This document shows, in pieces, positions 47,942-56,931 of a stretch of DNA of 64,000 nucleotides (positions are counted from its first letter, which is position 1; every line of letters starts with the position of its first letter). The translations under genes and the position numbers were made by a program. The notes beneath the pieces are model-generated. The model was not told the origin of the DNA. It was given only the letters and a program-made list of their open reading frames with translations, and searched no databases. Location of the stretch: contig JARGOS010000004.1 of assembly GCA_029212505.1 (NCBI GenBank), forward strand, positions 62,001 through 126,000. Direction: 5' to 3'. The stretch comes from Legionellaceae bacterium (GTDB lineage Bacteria > Pseudomonadota > Gammaproteobacteria > Legionellales > Legionellaceae).

Positions 47942-48274
47942 ATGCGAATTATCACAAGCTGCATCGCGGGAAGCGTGATGCTATGTGCGAGTCTTTCACC
48001 GGTTTATGCTAAAGCCGCGATGGGTGCGTCGGAACAAATTCAACAGTTGAATAAGCAACTTCAGTCACAAATGAAAACCATGCAAGAAACCCAGCAGAAA
48101 CAAATGCAAATGCTCAATAAACAACATCAACAGCAGATGAAAGACATGCAAAGTGGCTTTCAGGCTCAAATGCAAGAAATGAACAAAGGCCTGAACAAGC
48201 GCATGGAGCTCATGCAAAAGCAACTGCAAGAGCAAATCAAGCAAGTGTATAAAACAACGCAAAAAATTCAATAA
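47942..48274 (+). CDS. Exported Met/Gln-rich coiled-coil protein
   Basis: A 110-residue precursor with a signal peptide (MRIITSCIAGSVMLCASLSPVYA) and a mature part that is one long Gln/Met/Lys-rich helix (repeats such as QKQMQMLNKQHQQQMKDM). A perfect ribosome site GGAGG precedes the ATG. Function unknown; long Met-rich helices in the periplasm can bind copper or act as oxidation sinks, but no metal motif is clear. The hairpin repeat copy at 48306 follows. Confidence 0.75.
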   Translation: MRIITSCIAGSVMLCASLSPVYAKAAMGASEQIQQLNKQLQSQMKTMQETQQKQMQMLNKQHQQQMKDMQSGFQAQMQEMNKGLNKRMELMQKQLQEQIKQVYKTTQKIQ

Positions 48275-48305
48275 AAATCAAATCAAATTAAATTTAAGTT
48301 ATTTT

Positions 48306-48408
48306 GTAACTGCTCGTACTTTGCCTACGCCCTGCGGCTTGACCGCAGGGTCCATGAACTTGCTGGATGCCGCGGACAAGCCGCGGCACGTAGGATACGA
48401 GTAGTTAC
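48306..48408 (+). repeat. Long copy of the palindromic hairpin repeat
   Basis: A 103-base element bounded by GTAACTGCTCGTA and TACGAGTAGTTAC, a perfect inverted pair. Inside are two perfect hairpins: CCCTGCGG-CTTGA-CCGCAGGG (48330-48350) and GCCGCGG-ACAAG-CCGCGGC (48369-48387). The shorter copy at 17528 looks like this one with the central part lost between the two GCGG blocks. It lies between convergent small genes. Confidence 0.85.
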
Positions 48409-48409
48409 G

Positions 48410-48613
48410 TTATTTTTTGTTCGCGTGTTTTTCTTGATGGGCTTTACACGTTTTATTGTGTTTTTTTGCACAATCGCAGTGTTTGCAACCATGATTATGA
48501 TGCGGGCACGAGGCTTTGGTCTCAGGTTTTGATTCGGCGTAACTTGTGGGTACAACCAATGCAAACGACAAGCTTGCTACGAGCGTTGCTACGGTCAAAA
48601 ATGTTCTTTTCAT
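48410..48613 (-). CDS. Small exported His/Cys-rich peptide
   Basis: A 67-residue precursor: signal peptide (MKRTFLTVATLVASLSFALVVPTSYA), then a mature part packed with metal ligands (CPHHNHGCKHCDCAKKHNK). It looks like a periplasmic metal-binding peptide, for copper, zinc or nickel, but belongs to no family I can name. The ATG at 48613 has AGGAGA upstream. The stop abuts the hairpin repeat. Confidence 0.75.
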   Translation of the reverse strand: MKRTFLTVATLVASLSFALVVPTSYAESKPETKASCPHHNHGCKHCDCAKKHNKTCKAHQEKHANKK

Positions 48614-48726
48614 ATACAATCTCCTGATTTATTTTTTGGTTTATTTTTATATTAGCAGATTTGACGCTATAATCTACGCGTATTATCAGTACGCACAGGA
48701 CAGGTGCCGAGCGTAGGAGCGCATGC

Positions 48727-49464
48727 ATGCCAAAATATAAGCTAGATTCCGAAGGTCATTATTTATTTTTTCCTGGCTACACCGTGATTTGCAAGCTGAA
48801 TTTAGACGAAGGCTTCGATGTTTGGAGTAATATTTATAATACGCTCGTTCAAGATAAAAACGTGACGGATTATTACGCGATTTTACCGTTATCCAGCTGG
48901 CATGTTACGGCCATTAATTTATTTACCAAAGATGAGGTGGAGGAGCGTCACCTGCCATGGAATGACTATGTTGCAGCCAAGCAACGTTTTTTTAGTGAGT
49001 TGAGTCACCTACTCCAACAAAACCCTATTTCACCCACACTGATTTATGCTGATTTATACACAAAAGGTGCGCTTCAAATCGATGTTAGGCTTGATTTACG
49101 CAGCCGTAATCAAATCGAAGCGTTAGCCAAGCAATATCATTACGAGCACCAGATTCCAAGCCACTTTCATGTGACGCTGGGATATCAGTATAAGGCATTA
49201 AAGCCTAGGTGTTTCACAGAACTTAACGCGAGCCTAGCACCACGTATTCGAGATGATGTGGTTCATGCAGCCCAAGAATCACGGCAATTAAAACCGGCTC
49301 AATTATGTTATTTTGAAAACATGCTGGCCTATACACCGTTTGAGCCTCACTCGTGCTTGAATGTGAGCTCGGGTTTAATTTCGATGTTTTCTCGACAGGC
49401 GCATGTTACTCAACATGATACTCAAACAGATGCTCGTGATGATGAGTTACCCAAATTAACTTAA
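48727..49464 (+). CDS. DUF1868-like 2H phosphoesterase
   Basis: A 245-residue protein of the 2H superfamily. Two HxT motifs, SSWHVTAIN (H59, T61) and SHFHVTLGY (H148, T150), form the active site. The N terminus LDSEGHYLFFPGYTVICKL is typical of DUF1868. 2H enzymes open or form 2',3'-cyclic or 2',5'-linked phosphodiesters in RNA or nucleotides; this family's substrate is unknown. AGGAG precedes the ATG. It is divergent from the His/Cys-rich peptide. Confidence 0.82.
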   Translation: MPKYKLDSEGHYLFFPGYTVICKLNLDEGFDVWSNIYNTLVQDKNVTDYYAILPLSSWHVTAINLFTKDEVEERHLPWNDYVAAKQRFFSELSHLLQQNPISPTLIYADLYTKGALQIDVRLDLRSRNQIEALAKQYHYEHQIPSHFHVTLGYQYKALKPRCFTELNASLAPRIRDDVVHAAQESRQLKPAQLCYFENMLAYTPFEPHSCLNVSSGLISMFSRQAHVTQHDTQTDARDDELPKLT

Positions 49465-49528
49465 AATACAAACTGTACCTAGAGTCAGGTATACTACCTG
49501 CTTAATAAAGCAAGAGGATCTGCTAAAC

Positions 49529-50149
49529 ATGAGTCAATTTTTTGCGATTCATCCTGATAATCCCCAGTCACGCTTACTCCGAGAGGCTGCAAATGTTCTT
49601 TCGAAAGGCGGTTTGATTGTGTATCCGACGGATTCGGGTTATGCCCTGGGGTGTATTTTAGGCAATAAATCGGGATTAGAGCGTATACGAAAGCTTCGTG
49701 AGCTGAACAAAGATCACAACATGACGTTGGTGTGTCGAGATTTATCTGAGCTTGGCACGTATGCGCAGGTCAGTCGTCCTATCTTTAGGTTGCTGAAAGC
49801 GTTTACGCCTGGGCCTTACACGTTTATTTTGAATTCAACGCGTGAAGTGCCGCGTTTAATGCTGCATCCTAAACGTAAAACCTTAGGTTTGCGTGTGCCA
49901 GAGCATGTGATTGCTTTGGCTTTATTGGAGTGTTTAGATGCGCCGCTGGTGAGTAGTTCGTTGATTTTGCCGGGTTCTGATACACCGCTGAGTGAGCCCG
50001 AAGCGATTCGTGATGTACTGGGTCATCAAACAGATTTAATTATTGATGGTGGCTATTGTGGTGCTGAACCCACGACGGTGGTTGATTTAACAGGAGATTA
50101 TCCTGTGATTATACGAGAAGGACAAGGCGATCCAACGCCTTTTCAATAA
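49529..50149 (+). CDS. yciO: YciO (Sua5/YrdC/YciO family)
   Basis: A 206-residue protein very close in pattern to E. coli YciO: MSQFFAIHPDNPQSRL, GGLIVYPTDSGYALGC, TLVCRDLSEL, TPGPYTFIL and a GDPTPFQ end. It shares the TsaC fold that makes threonylcarbamoyl-AMP, but YciO is a separate subfamily whose role is less clear. Ribosome site GAGGA. It starts a run of RNA-related genes with trpS, rluB and rlmD. Confidence 0.93.
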   Translation: MSQFFAIHPDNPQSRLLREAANVLSKGGLIVYPTDSGYALGCILGNKSGLERIRKLRELNKDHNMTLVCRDLSELGTYAQVSRPIFRLLKAFTPGPYTFILNSTREVPRLMLHPKRKTLGLRVPEHVIALALLECLDAPLVSSSLILPGSDTPLSEPEAIRDVLGHQTDLIIDGGYCGAEPTTVVDLTGDYPVIIREGQGDPTPFQ

Positions 50150-50170
50150 GAGCAAGCAATGAGGAAATAG

Positions 50171-51385
50171 ATGTCTGTATTACTGGGTAATAATAAGCGT
50201 GTGGTATCGGGTATGCGTGCCACAGGGCATTTGCACTTGGGTCATTATCACGGTGTTCTCAATAATTGGGTGCAGTTGCAGCACCAGTATGATTGTTATT
50301 TTTTTGTGGCCGATTGGCATGGTTTAACCACGCACTATGAAGAACCGGGCGCGATTAAACAGCATGTGTGGAACTTACTGATTGATTGGTTAGCCTGTGG
50401 TGTGAATCCTAGTCTTTCACGTGTGTTTATTCAGTCATGGGTGCCTGAGCATGCCGAGTTATATTTATTACTATCGATGATTTCGCCGCTGGGCTGGTTA
50501 GAGCGTGTGCCTACGTATAAAGATCAACAAGAAAAACTGCACGAAAAAGAGTTGTCGACTCACGGGTTCTTAGGTTACCCGGTATTACAAAGCGCGGATG
50601 TGCTGATTTACAAAGGTGATTTAGTGCCTGTAGGTGAAGATCAGGTTGCACATATTGAATTAACGCGTGAACTTGCACGACGGTTTAATTATTTGTATGG
50701 ACGAGGATCTAATTTTGAGGCTTTGGCGTCACAGTCGATTCAGAAAATGGGTAAGAAAAACGCCAAGCTTTATAAAAAGCTTTTAACCTCGTTTCAACAA
50801 GACGGATGTCATGATGCATTAAACACCGCGCGTGCCTTAATCGAAGATCAAGGCAATTTAGCTTTAGGTGATAAAGAACGTTTGCTAGGCTATTTAGAGG
50901 GGATTGGTAAGTTAATATTATCTGAGCCACAGGCTTTATTAACACAACATGCTAAAATTCCGGGACTTGATGGTCAAAAAATGTCAAAATCCTACGGCAA
51001 TACGATCAGTTTGCGTGAAGAGCCTGCGGTGGTTGAGAAAAAGGTTTTGACCATGCCGACCGATCCGGCTCGCGTGAGACGTACCGATCCAGGTAATCCT
51101 GAACTGTGCCCTGTGTGGAAATTCCATCAAATTTATTCTGATGATACGGTTAAAGATTGGGTGCAAACGGGGTGTCGTTCGGCAGGTATTGGTTGTATTG
51201 AATGCAAACGTCCTGTGATTGATGCAATTAATCAAGAGCTTAAGCCGATACAAGATAATATACGCGATTATGAAGCGGACATGGGCTCGGTGAAGCGCAT
51301 TGCCGCAGAAGGCAGTGAACGTGCACGTGCTGATGCACAAAAAACACTTTGCGATGTACGCGAAGCTATGGGGTTGGATTATTAA
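50171..51385 (+). CDS. trpS: Tryptophan-tRNA ligase
   Basis: Class I synthetase of 404 residues, the longer bacterial form with an inserted segment (about residues 175-245). HIGH-type motif in GMRATGHLHLGHYHG, KMSKS in GQKMSKSYGNTISL, plus TMPTDPARVRRTDPGNPE. Start preceded by GAGGAAATAG. Its stop overlaps the rluB start by one base (TAATG). Confidence 0.95.
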   Translation: MSVLLGNNKRVVSGMRATGHLHLGHYHGVLNNWVQLQHQYDCYFFVADWHGLTTHYEEPGAIKQHVWNLLIDWLACGVNPSLSRVFIQSWVPEHAELYLLLSMISPLGWLERVPTYKDQQEKLHEKELSTHGFLGYPVLQSADVLIYKGDLVPVGEDQVAHIELTRELARRFNYLYGRGSNFEALASQSIQKMGKKNAKLYKKLLTSFQQDGCHDALNTARALIEDQGNLALGDKERLLGYLEGIGKLILSEPQALLTQHAKIPGLDGQKMSKSYGNTISLREEPAVVEKKVLTMPTDPARVRRTDPGNPELCPVWKFHQIYSDDTVKDWVQTGCRSAGIGCIECKRPVIDAINQELKPIQDNIRDYEADMGSVKRIAAEGSERARADAQKTLCDVREAMGLDY

Positions 51386-52161
51386 TGAGTGGTGAACGGT
51401 TACAAAAAGTACTCAGTCAGGCAGGACTTGGGTCGCGACGGGAAATGGAAGTATGGATTAAAAACGGTGTGATACAACTCAACGGAAAACAAGCGCAGCT
51501 TGGCGATGTTGTGGCGCCTCACGATAAAATTAAAGTCAAAGGCAAGTTAATTAAAAACCCTTTGAATCTGCCGTTAAGAACGCGGATCTTAATTTATCAT
51601 AAGCCTGTGGGTGAAATTAGCAGTCGAGATGATCCAAAGCACAAAAAAACGGTGTTTGATAATTTACCGATGCTTAAACGTGGACGCTGGATTCAAGTAG
51701 GACGTTTGGATATTAATACGTCGGGGTTATTGATTTTTACCAATGATGGCACGTTGGCGAATGAGTTGATGCACCCACGTTATGCGATTGAACGAGAATA
51801 TGCGGTACGTGTGCATGGCCGAGTTAAACCTGAAATGGAAGTAGCACTTAAAAACGGGGTTCAGTTAGACGATGGTATGGCGTCGTTTAAAAGCCTGGTT
51901 TTTCAGGGCGGTGAAGCCGCCAATACTTGGTATAACGTGGTGTTGACTGAAGGACGCAATCGCGAAGTTCGACGGTTGTGGGAGTCACAAGGGCTTGAAG
52001 TGAGTCGCTTGACGCGTATTCGCTACGGTTCACTTACGATGCCACGCTTTTTAGGCCGAGGTAAGCATATGGAGTTATCTTCGGATGAGGTTCGCACGTT
52101 TGTACGTTCTTTGTCGACCGATCCAAATGCGGTGGTGTTTGATAAGCAAGATAAAAAATAA
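51385..52161 (+). CDS. rluB: 23S rRNA pseudouridine synthase B
   Basis: RluB modifies U2605 of 23S rRNA. N-terminal S4 RNA-binding domain (RLQKVLSQAGLGSRREME), catalytic aspartate in GRLDINTSGLLIFTNDG and EGRNREVRRLWESQG. About 258 residues. The ATG at 51385 overlaps the trpS stop; the longer frame upstream is not conserved. An scpB gene, often before rluB, is absent. Confidence 0.94.
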   Translation: MSGERLQKVLSQAGLGSRREMEVWIKNGVIQLNGKQAQLGDVVAPHDKIKVKGKLIKNPLNLPLRTRILIYHKPVGEISSRDDPKHKKTVFDNLPMLKRGRWIQVGRLDINTSGLLIFTNDGTLANELMHPRYAIEREYAVRVHGRVKPEMEVALKNGVQLDDGMASFKSLVFQGGEAANTWYNVVLTEGRNREVRRLWESQGLEVSRLTRIRYGSLTMPRFLGRGKHMELSSDEVRTFVRSLSTDPNAVVFDKQDKK

Positions 52162-52186
52162 AGGGTTAGGATAGGTGTAAATATTT

Positions 52187-53521
52187 ATGAGTTCTCGACG
52201 TAAGCCTCGTGTTTCAAAAGTCCCCGTGACAGCACGCGTAGAAAAATTAAGCCATGATGGGCGTGGACTAGCACGCATCGATGGTAAAGCCACGTTTATT
52301 GATGGTGCACTGGCTGGTGAGCTGGTGACGTTTGAGCCGTTACGTAAAAAACGTGATTTTGATGAAGGGCGCGTGCTGTCGGTTGAAGAGCCTTCGCCTG
52401 ATCGCGTCGAGCCTCAATGTCCTCATCATGGTGTATGTGGTGGATGTTCGTTACAGCATCTAAATCCAGCCATTCAACTTCATGAAAAAGAAACCTTAGT
52501 TTTAGATCTGCTCATGCGTATTGGCCATCTTGAGCCTCAATATGTTGCACCGGCATTATCGGGAGCCAGTATTTGGCATTACCGTAGCCGCGCGCGGCTC
52601 AGCGTGAGTTATGTTGCAAAAAAAGGCCGTGTTCTGATTGGTTTTCGTGAAAAACATCAGGGGCGCTATGTGGCTGATATTCACCAGTGCTCTATTCTAC
52701 ATGAAAAAGTTGGAACATCGTTGGATGCTTTAAGCGAACTTTTGGGGTCGATGGACAATCCTGATAGCTTTCCACAAATCGACGTGGCGGCTGGTGATGA
52801 TCGTGTTGCGCTCGTGTTTAGGCACCTGGCTGATTTAAGCGAGGCCGACAAAGCGAAGTTTCGAACGTTTTCTGATACGACGGGTTTTCGCATTTATTTT
52901 CAACCTGGGGGTGTCGATAGCGTCAGCTTATTTTATCCTGAAGGGGATGATATGCTGAATTATGCGCTGCCCGAGCAAAAAATTAAATTTTCGTTTTATC
53001 CTACCGATTTTACGCAAGTGAACCCTGATCTTAATCGAAAAATGGTCACGCAAGCGCTTGATTGGTTGGAAATATCGCCTGATGATGTGATATTAGATTT
53101 ATTTTGTGGCTTAGGTAATTTCTCTTTGCCGCTCGCAACACGTTGTGCCCGTGTTATGGGGGTGGAAGGTAGTGATACCATGGTGGAGCGTGCAAGCGCG
53201 AATGCTTTAAAAAATAACCTTACTAATACACAGTTTTCATGTGCTAATTTGGACGATGAAGAAGCGTTGTTACCGTTAAAACAACATGGCTGTAACAAGC
53301 TTTTAATTGATCCGCCACGTACCGGTGCATTTGCTATTGTTAAAAAAATTCAGCATATTAACCCAGAAAGTATACTTTATGTTTCATGTAATCCAGCAAC
53401 GTTTGCACGCGACGCTGCAGTGCTTCATGAACAAGGTTATCGCCTAGAAAAATTAGGCGTGATGGATATGTTTCCTCATACAACGCACGTCGAAGTGATG
53501 GGGTTATTTAAACGGATGTAG
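52187..53521 (+). CDS. rlmD: 23S rRNA m5U1939 methyltransferase
   Basis: RlmD (RumA) is an AdoMet-dependent methyltransferase with a 4Fe-4S cluster. TRAM domain at residues about 10-70, cluster cysteines in CPHHGVCGGCSLQH plus a later HQCSIL, AdoMet motif ILDLFCGLGNFSLPLA, and catalytic LLIDPPRTGA and YVSCNPATFARD. 444 residues, normal length. relA follows after 9 bases, the same order as in E. coli. Confidence 0.96.
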   Translation: MSSRRKPRVSKVPVTARVEKLSHDGRGLARIDGKATFIDGALAGELVTFEPLRKKRDFDEGRVLSVEEPSPDRVEPQCPHHGVCGGCSLQHLNPAIQLHEKETLVLDLLMRIGHLEPQYVAPALSGASIWHYRSRARLSVSYVAKKGRVLIGFREKHQGRYVADIHQCSILHEKVGTSLDALSELLGSMDNPDSFPQIDVAAGDDRVALVFRHLADLSEADKAKFRTFSDTTGFRIYFQPGGVDSVSLFYPEGDDMLNYALPEQKIKFSFYPTDFTQVNPDLNRKMVTQALDWLEISPDDVILDLFCGLGNFSLPLATRCARVMGVEGSDTMVERASANALKNNLTNTQFSCANLDDEEALLPLKQHGCNKLLIDPPRTGAFAIVKKIQHINPESILYVSCNPATFARDAAVLHEQGYRLEKLGVMDMFPHTTHVEVMGLFKRM

Positions 53522-53530
53522 GGAACCCGC

Positions 53531-55753
53531 ATGGTTAAAGTCAGGGAAGGTATTGCATTATTATCCGATGGCAGCATCGATGTTCAAAAATGGCTTCAGC
53601 ACCTGGGTAATCGTGGCTATTTTCAGAATATGGAAAAAGTTCGTAGCGCGTGTGGTTTAACGCAGCTTGCGGGGCAAGATCATGTGACTGAAGCCGGTAT
53701 TTCCTGCTTGCAACAAGGCTTGGCCATGGCCGATGTTTTGGCTGATTTAGAAGTCGGTCAAGATACCCTCGCAGCGGCCATTTTGTTTGAAAGTGTGCAT
53801 TACGCCGAATTGTCCGTAGATGATATCGAAGAGCAGCTAGGAAAAGAGGTCGCGCGGCTTGTGCGTGGTGTGGATCGGATGAATGCACTTTCGAGCTTTC
53901 AGTCGATGACAGAAAAATCGGCCCAAAATAAACACCAGTTAGATAATATCAGAAAAATGCTGCTCGCCATGGTGGATGATGTGCGTGTGGTGCTCATTAA
54001 GCTTGCTGAACGTTTATGTGTGATACGTGCAGCGAACCATATGCCCGAAAAGCAACGCACGCATTTGGCCATGGAAATCATGGAGATTTATGCGCCTTTA
54101 GCTAATCGTTTAGGTATTGGTGCGATTAAATGGGAAATGGAAGATTTAGCCTTTCGTTACTTACATCCGAAAGAGTATAAGGCGATAGCAGCAGGTTTAA
54201 AAACTAAACGACTTGAACGTGATCGTTATGTCGATTGGTTGGTTAAAGAGCTTAATATTCAGCTCGCTAGCTTGAACATAGAGCATTCGGCGGTGTATGG
54301 TCGGTCGAAGCATATTCATAGTATTTATCGTAAAATGATGCGAAAAAACGTCGCGCTTCAAGAAATTTATGATGCAACAGCGGTTCGTGTATTGGTCGAA
54401 ACGACCGAGCAATGTTATGAAGTTTTAGCCTGCGTTCATGTGCTATGGAAGCAAATCCCCAGTGAATTTGATGATTATATCGCCAATACAAAACCAAACG
54501 GTTATCAATCGCTGCATACAGCAGTTGAAGGGCCCGAAGGGCAAATTTTTGAAGTTCAAATTCGTACGTTCCAAATGCACGAACAAGCTGAAATGGGTGT
54601 TGCGGCGCATTGGAAATATAAAGAAGCGCCCGGTCAATTGGTGCAAGAATCACATGAACGTAAAATAGAATGGCTACGCGAAGTTTTGGCATGGCACCGT
54701 GAAATGGCGGTAAGCCAGGGTATATCTGAATCGATTAATGCTGAGTTTTTAGATGATCGCGTGTACGTATTTACACCCGACGGGGATATCTTAGATTTAC
54801 CTCAAGGGGTCACACCGCTTGATTTTGCTTATCAAGTTCATAGTGATATTGGTCACCGATGCCGAGGGGCCAAAGTCAACGGGCATATTGTGCCGCTCAC
54901 GTACTTATTAAAAACCGGGGATAAAGTTGAAATCTTAACCGGGAAAGCGTTGCGGCCATCGCGTGACTGGATTAATCCACATTTGGGCTATTTAAAAACA
55001 CCGCGAGCCAAAGCCAAAGTGCTGCATTGGTTTAAAATGCAGGATTATGAAGAGCATCGGCTTGCAGGCCAAGACATGCTTGCTAAAGAGATAAAAGCTT
55101 TGGGTATACGCTCTGAGCGTTTAAATGAAGTTTTGCCAGCGTTTAATTTAAAGCATCTTGATGATTTACGTGCAGCATTGGGTCGGGGTGATTTAAAACT
55201 TTCTCAAATCATCGCTCGCTTAAAACCATCGCCCGAGACACTGCCTGAACCATCCATGGAGCGTATGATTAAGTTGCCACCGAAGCGTAGCGACTTGGCT
55301 TCCGATGACCTACATGTTGAGGGGGTGGGTAATTTACTGACGCATATGGCGCGTTGTTGCCAGCCCGTGCCGGGCGATCCGGTCCTGGGTTACGTAACCA
55401 TTGGACGAGGTGTCTCGGTGCATCGACAAGATTGCGTGAATGTATTAAATGCAGGTGAAAAACAAAAACAGCGTTTTTTAGATGTGACGTGGGGTAGTGC
55501 AACATCAGAACGTTACGCGGTTGATGTGTTGATTCGCGCGTTTGATAGACAAGGGCTTCATCGCGATATTACGGCGCTGTTAGCGAATGAAAAAGCGTAT
55601 CTTTTTGCATTGCAAACGCAATTGCATAAAAAAGAAAATATGACCCATCTAACCCTTACTGTTGAAGTGGCGAGTTTGACTGATTTATCTAGCCTATTAG
55701 GGAAGTTGGAGCAGATTCCAAATGTTCTTGAGGCACGACGTCAGGTGGCGTAG
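53531..55753 (+). CDS. relA: GTP pyrophosphokinase RelA
   Basis: Makes (p)ppGpp on stalled ribosomes in amino acid starvation. 740 residues. The N-terminal hydrolase region lacks the HD pair (LFESVHYAEL in its place), as in RelA but not SpoT. The synthetase has YGRSKHIHSIYRKM, EFDDYIANTKPNGYQSLHTA and FEVQIRTFQMHEQAE. TGS (VYVFTPDGDILDLPQG), helical, CC/ZFD (HMARCCQPVPGD) and ACT domains follow. Linked to rlmD. Confidence 0.96.
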   Translation: MVKVREGIALLSDGSIDVQKWLQHLGNRGYFQNMEKVRSACGLTQLAGQDHVTEAGISCLQQGLAMADVLADLEVGQDTLAAAILFESVHYAELSVDDIEEQLGKEVARLVRGVDRMNALSSFQSMTEKSAQNKHQLDNIRKMLLAMVDDVRVVLIKLAERLCVIRAANHMPEKQRTHLAMEIMEIYAPLANRLGIGAIKWEMEDLAFRYLHPKEYKAIAAGLKTKRLERDRYVDWLVKELNIQLASLNIEHSAVYGRSKHIHSIYRKMMRKNVALQEIYDATAVRVLVETTEQCYEVLACVHVLWKQIPSEFDDYIANTKPNGYQSLHTAVEGPEGQIFEVQIRTFQMHEQAEMGVAAHWKYKEAPGQLVQESHERKIEWLREVLAWHREMAVSQGISESINAEFLDDRVYVFTPDGDILDLPQGVTPLDFAYQVHSDIGHRCRGAKVNGHIVPLTYLLKTGDKVEILTGKALRPSRDWINPHLGYLKTPRAKAKVLHWFKMQDYEEHRLAGQDMLAKEIKALGIRSERLNEVLPAFNLKHLDDLRAALGRGDLKLSQIIARLKPSPETLPEPSMERMIKLPPKRSDLASDDLHVEGVGNLLTHMARCCQPVPGDPVLGYVTIGRGVSVHRQDCVNVLNAGEKQKQRFLDVTWGSATSERYAVDVLIRAFDRQGLHRDITALLANEKAYLFALQTQLHKKENMTHLTLTVEVASLTDLSSLLGKLEQIPNVLEARRQVA

Positions 55754-55780
55754 GGGCAAATAACCCAAAAGGACGTGAGT

Positions 55781-56836
55781 ATGGTCATCAATCCGAAACG
55801 AAGGTATTTAAGCCTAGATATTTTAAAAGGGATAGGGGTCTTGTACCTTGTCTTTCTTCATCAAATTGTCTGGATGTTTATTTATGATGACAGTGGCAAG
55901 CTTATTTTCGAGCAAGCTTATTCATTTGTTCATGCTTTCTGCCATAGTGCTTTGGGTATGCTGGGGTTGCAAGTGCCTTTGTTGGCAGGGGTCACGTTTT
56001 TTCTTGATTGTCGTTCAAGGCATCGAGCTTGGAAATATGTAAGCACACGCGCATGTTTATTTATAGCGCTTGGATTTTTACTCAATTATTCAACCTGGGG
56101 CTTTTCCAAGAGTTTTGAAATTGAGGATATTTTTGATTGGGACGTTCTGGGTTTTATTGGTTTGTGCATGCTGCTCACCTACCCTGTACTTAAGTACTGT
56201 GATGATAAACGTGCCTTAGGTCTACTGTTTGGTATTGGCGTGGTTACGCTGGTTTTGTCTGATGCTTATATTTTTCCTCAATGGCAAGATGATTATCTAT
56301 ATTATGTGATGATAGGTGATGCTCAGGGTGAGAATTATTGGCCGTTATGCCCTTGGTTTTCACTTTTTGTTTGGGGAATTTGTATTGGAAAAATATTGAC
56401 ATTGCAGCATGATAAATACCGCCTAGGTTTAGCTTGCGCAGGAGTTGTTATGATGGTCGTGTCAATTTTATCAGGTCATTTTTTTCCTCCGGTGGATATT
56501 AAAAATATTTGGGGAGCTGCTTTATTTAAACCTCATCCACTTTTTATTGTGGGCATTCTTGGCTTTAGTTCGGTCTTAATTCCACTATTAGATATGTATC
56601 TAGAGCACCGCGTTTCGCTCCAGAAAAAATTAGAAAAATTGTTTTGGGTACATATAGGCCGTGGGGGCGGTACGTTATGGGTGTATATGTTGACCATTTT
56701 TGTGGGCTATCATTTGACGTCAGCTATCCAATATCATATAAATTTAACCTATCATAGTAGTTTATGGGTTTTAGCGGGTCTTATTTGTATTCAACTTGGC
56801 ATGGCTGGAGCCGTTGGATGGTGGAAACAACAATAA
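55781..56836 (+). CDS. DUF1624-type membrane acetyltransferase-like protein
   Basis: About 351 residues with eight or more membrane helices. The start RRYLSLDILKGIGVLYLVFLHQ and WPLCPWFSLFVWG fit the DUF1624/heparan-alpha-glucosaminide N-acetyltransferase catalytic family, which transfers acetyl groups across the membrane to sugars. The frame starts at GTG 55775, but the ATG at 55781 follows AGGA. Acceptor unknown; envelope glycan is a reasonable guess. Confidence 0.8.
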   Translation: MVINPKRRYLSLDILKGIGVLYLVFLHQIVWMFIYDDSGKLIFEQAYSFVHAFCHSALGMLGLQVPLLAGVTFFLDCRSRHRAWKYVSTRACLFIALGFLLNYSTWGFSKSFEIEDIFDWDVLGFIGLCMLLTYPVLKYCDDKRALGLLFGIGVVTLVLSDAYIFPQWQDDYLYYVMIGDAQGENYWPLCPWFSLFVWGICIGKILTLQHDKYRLGLACAGVVMMVVSILSGHFFPPVDIKNIWGAALFKPHPLFIVGILGFSSVLIPLLDMYLEHRVSLQKKLEKLFWVHIGRGGGTLWVYMLTIFVGYHLTSAIQYHINLTYHSSLWVLAGLICIQLGMAGAVGWWKQQ

Positions 56837-56931
56837 TATTAATAAACTATTAATAAACCAATTCGCGTAAATTTTATATGTTTTGTACTATGCTATAGAT
56901 AATAATAAATTTTAAGAAGCAACGTATATCT

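Noticed and set aside
49484..49500. Hairpin CAGGTA-TAC-TACCTG before yciO as a terminator
   Set aside because: Loop of three, no T run; more likely chance or part of a promoter.
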